Assembly (NCBI GenBank): GCA_036244855.1
Contig: BQKZ01004258.1
Coordinates: forward strand, 4,365 to 19,925
Direction of reading: 5' to 3'
Source: Temnopleurus reevesii
Lineage: Eukaryota > Echinodermata > Echinoidea > Temnopleuroida > Temnopleuridae
Length of the DNA: 15,561 nucleotides
Under the pieces are notes generated by a model. That model was not told where the DNA came from, did no database searches, and saw only the letters and a program-made list of their open reading frames with translations. Below are positions 15,394-15,561 of this stretch, piece by piece. The stretch's first letter is position 1; each line of letters starts with the position of its first letter. Made by a program: the position numbers and the translations under genes.

Positions 15394-15561
15394 TAAAGGG
15401 GATTGAAACCCAAAAAATATATTGACTTATTTCCGTAGGTGTACTATTTATCTATTTAATGGAATATTTTATTGTACAAGAAAAAACAGCATAAGGAGAT
15501 AAATTTTCATTTTCTGAGCCAAGATTTCGTCTGCTAGCAATACCCTGGGGGCTACCATTTT
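15394..15561 (+). mobile_element. probable TTAAAGGGG repeat, cut by the window end
   Basis: It begins TTAAAGGGGATTGAAACCC, the same nine-base edge as the palindromic element at 8312, then continues as AT-rich sequence and ends in the GC-richer CCCTGGGGGCTACCATTTT. The body does not resemble 8312-8899. If it belongs to the same TTAA-target class, its mirror end should lie beyond 15561. Confidence 0.35.

Overview
The window looks like non-coding nuclear DNA from a eukaryote, probably a marine invertebrate deuterostome and most likely an echinoderm such as a sea urchin. What I see: AT-rich sequence, no long open reading frames, long homopolymer and (ATT)n tracts, and a dense population of short inverted-repeat elements. 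The species call is inference. It rests on the repeat flavour as I remember it: ends reading TTAAAGGGGAA, CAGTCAAACCTG and GACCTTTGACC units followed by GGACGGAC, and frequent TAGGCCTA. I could not check it by search. Nothing points to bacteria or phage: no operons, no Shine-Dalgarno-led ORFs, no CRISPR array. I recognise no protein family, no rRNA and no intact tRNA. Every open frame is short (148 codons at most) and is explained by a simple repeat, a palindrome, a tandem duplication or chance.

Layout, left to right. 1-2180: a poly-C tract, AT-rich sequence, a dispersed ~160 bp direct repeat pair (674-832 and 952-1112) and a small hairpin-forming repeat (about 1458-1605). 2211-2962: an old, diverged inverted repeat with ~185 bp arms. 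3176-3684: three tandem ~150 bp units carrying GACCTTTGACC motifs, closed by a GGAC-rich tail and a strong hairpin. 3782-3909: a small terminal-inverted-repeat (TIR) element, 'family A'. 4348-4802: two 'family B' (CAGT-ended) MITEs in opposite orientation. 5095-5305: a reverse-strand copy of a repeat also found at 11626, next to a GC box and a CCAAT box. 5698-5932: an ATT/ATC microsatellite. 6147-8153: C-run/A-run tracts and four diverged copies of one AT-rich repeat, interrupted by a non-repetitive stretch (about 7400-7740).

8312-8899: a 588 bp fold-back element with TTAA at both ends. 9228-9512: a rearranged family B copy beside a complete family A copy. 9553-10218: a 666 bp TIR element with repeated GTCAYATTAATTYG motifs. 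10387-10858: a tandem duplication that holds the longest open frame. 11071-11129: a 15 bp perfect-stem hairpin. 11465-12040: a mosaic of direct repeats. 13336-14030: another TIR element. 15394-15561: the start of a TTAAAGGGG repeat cut by the window end.

There is no gene network to describe. The window is best read as intergenic or intronic sequence built from non-autonomous transposons. The points that deserve a second look are the architecture of these elements, the nuclear-receptor-like motifs one family carries, a weak exon-like frame inside the 666 bp element, and the excess of the palindrome TAGGCCTA.
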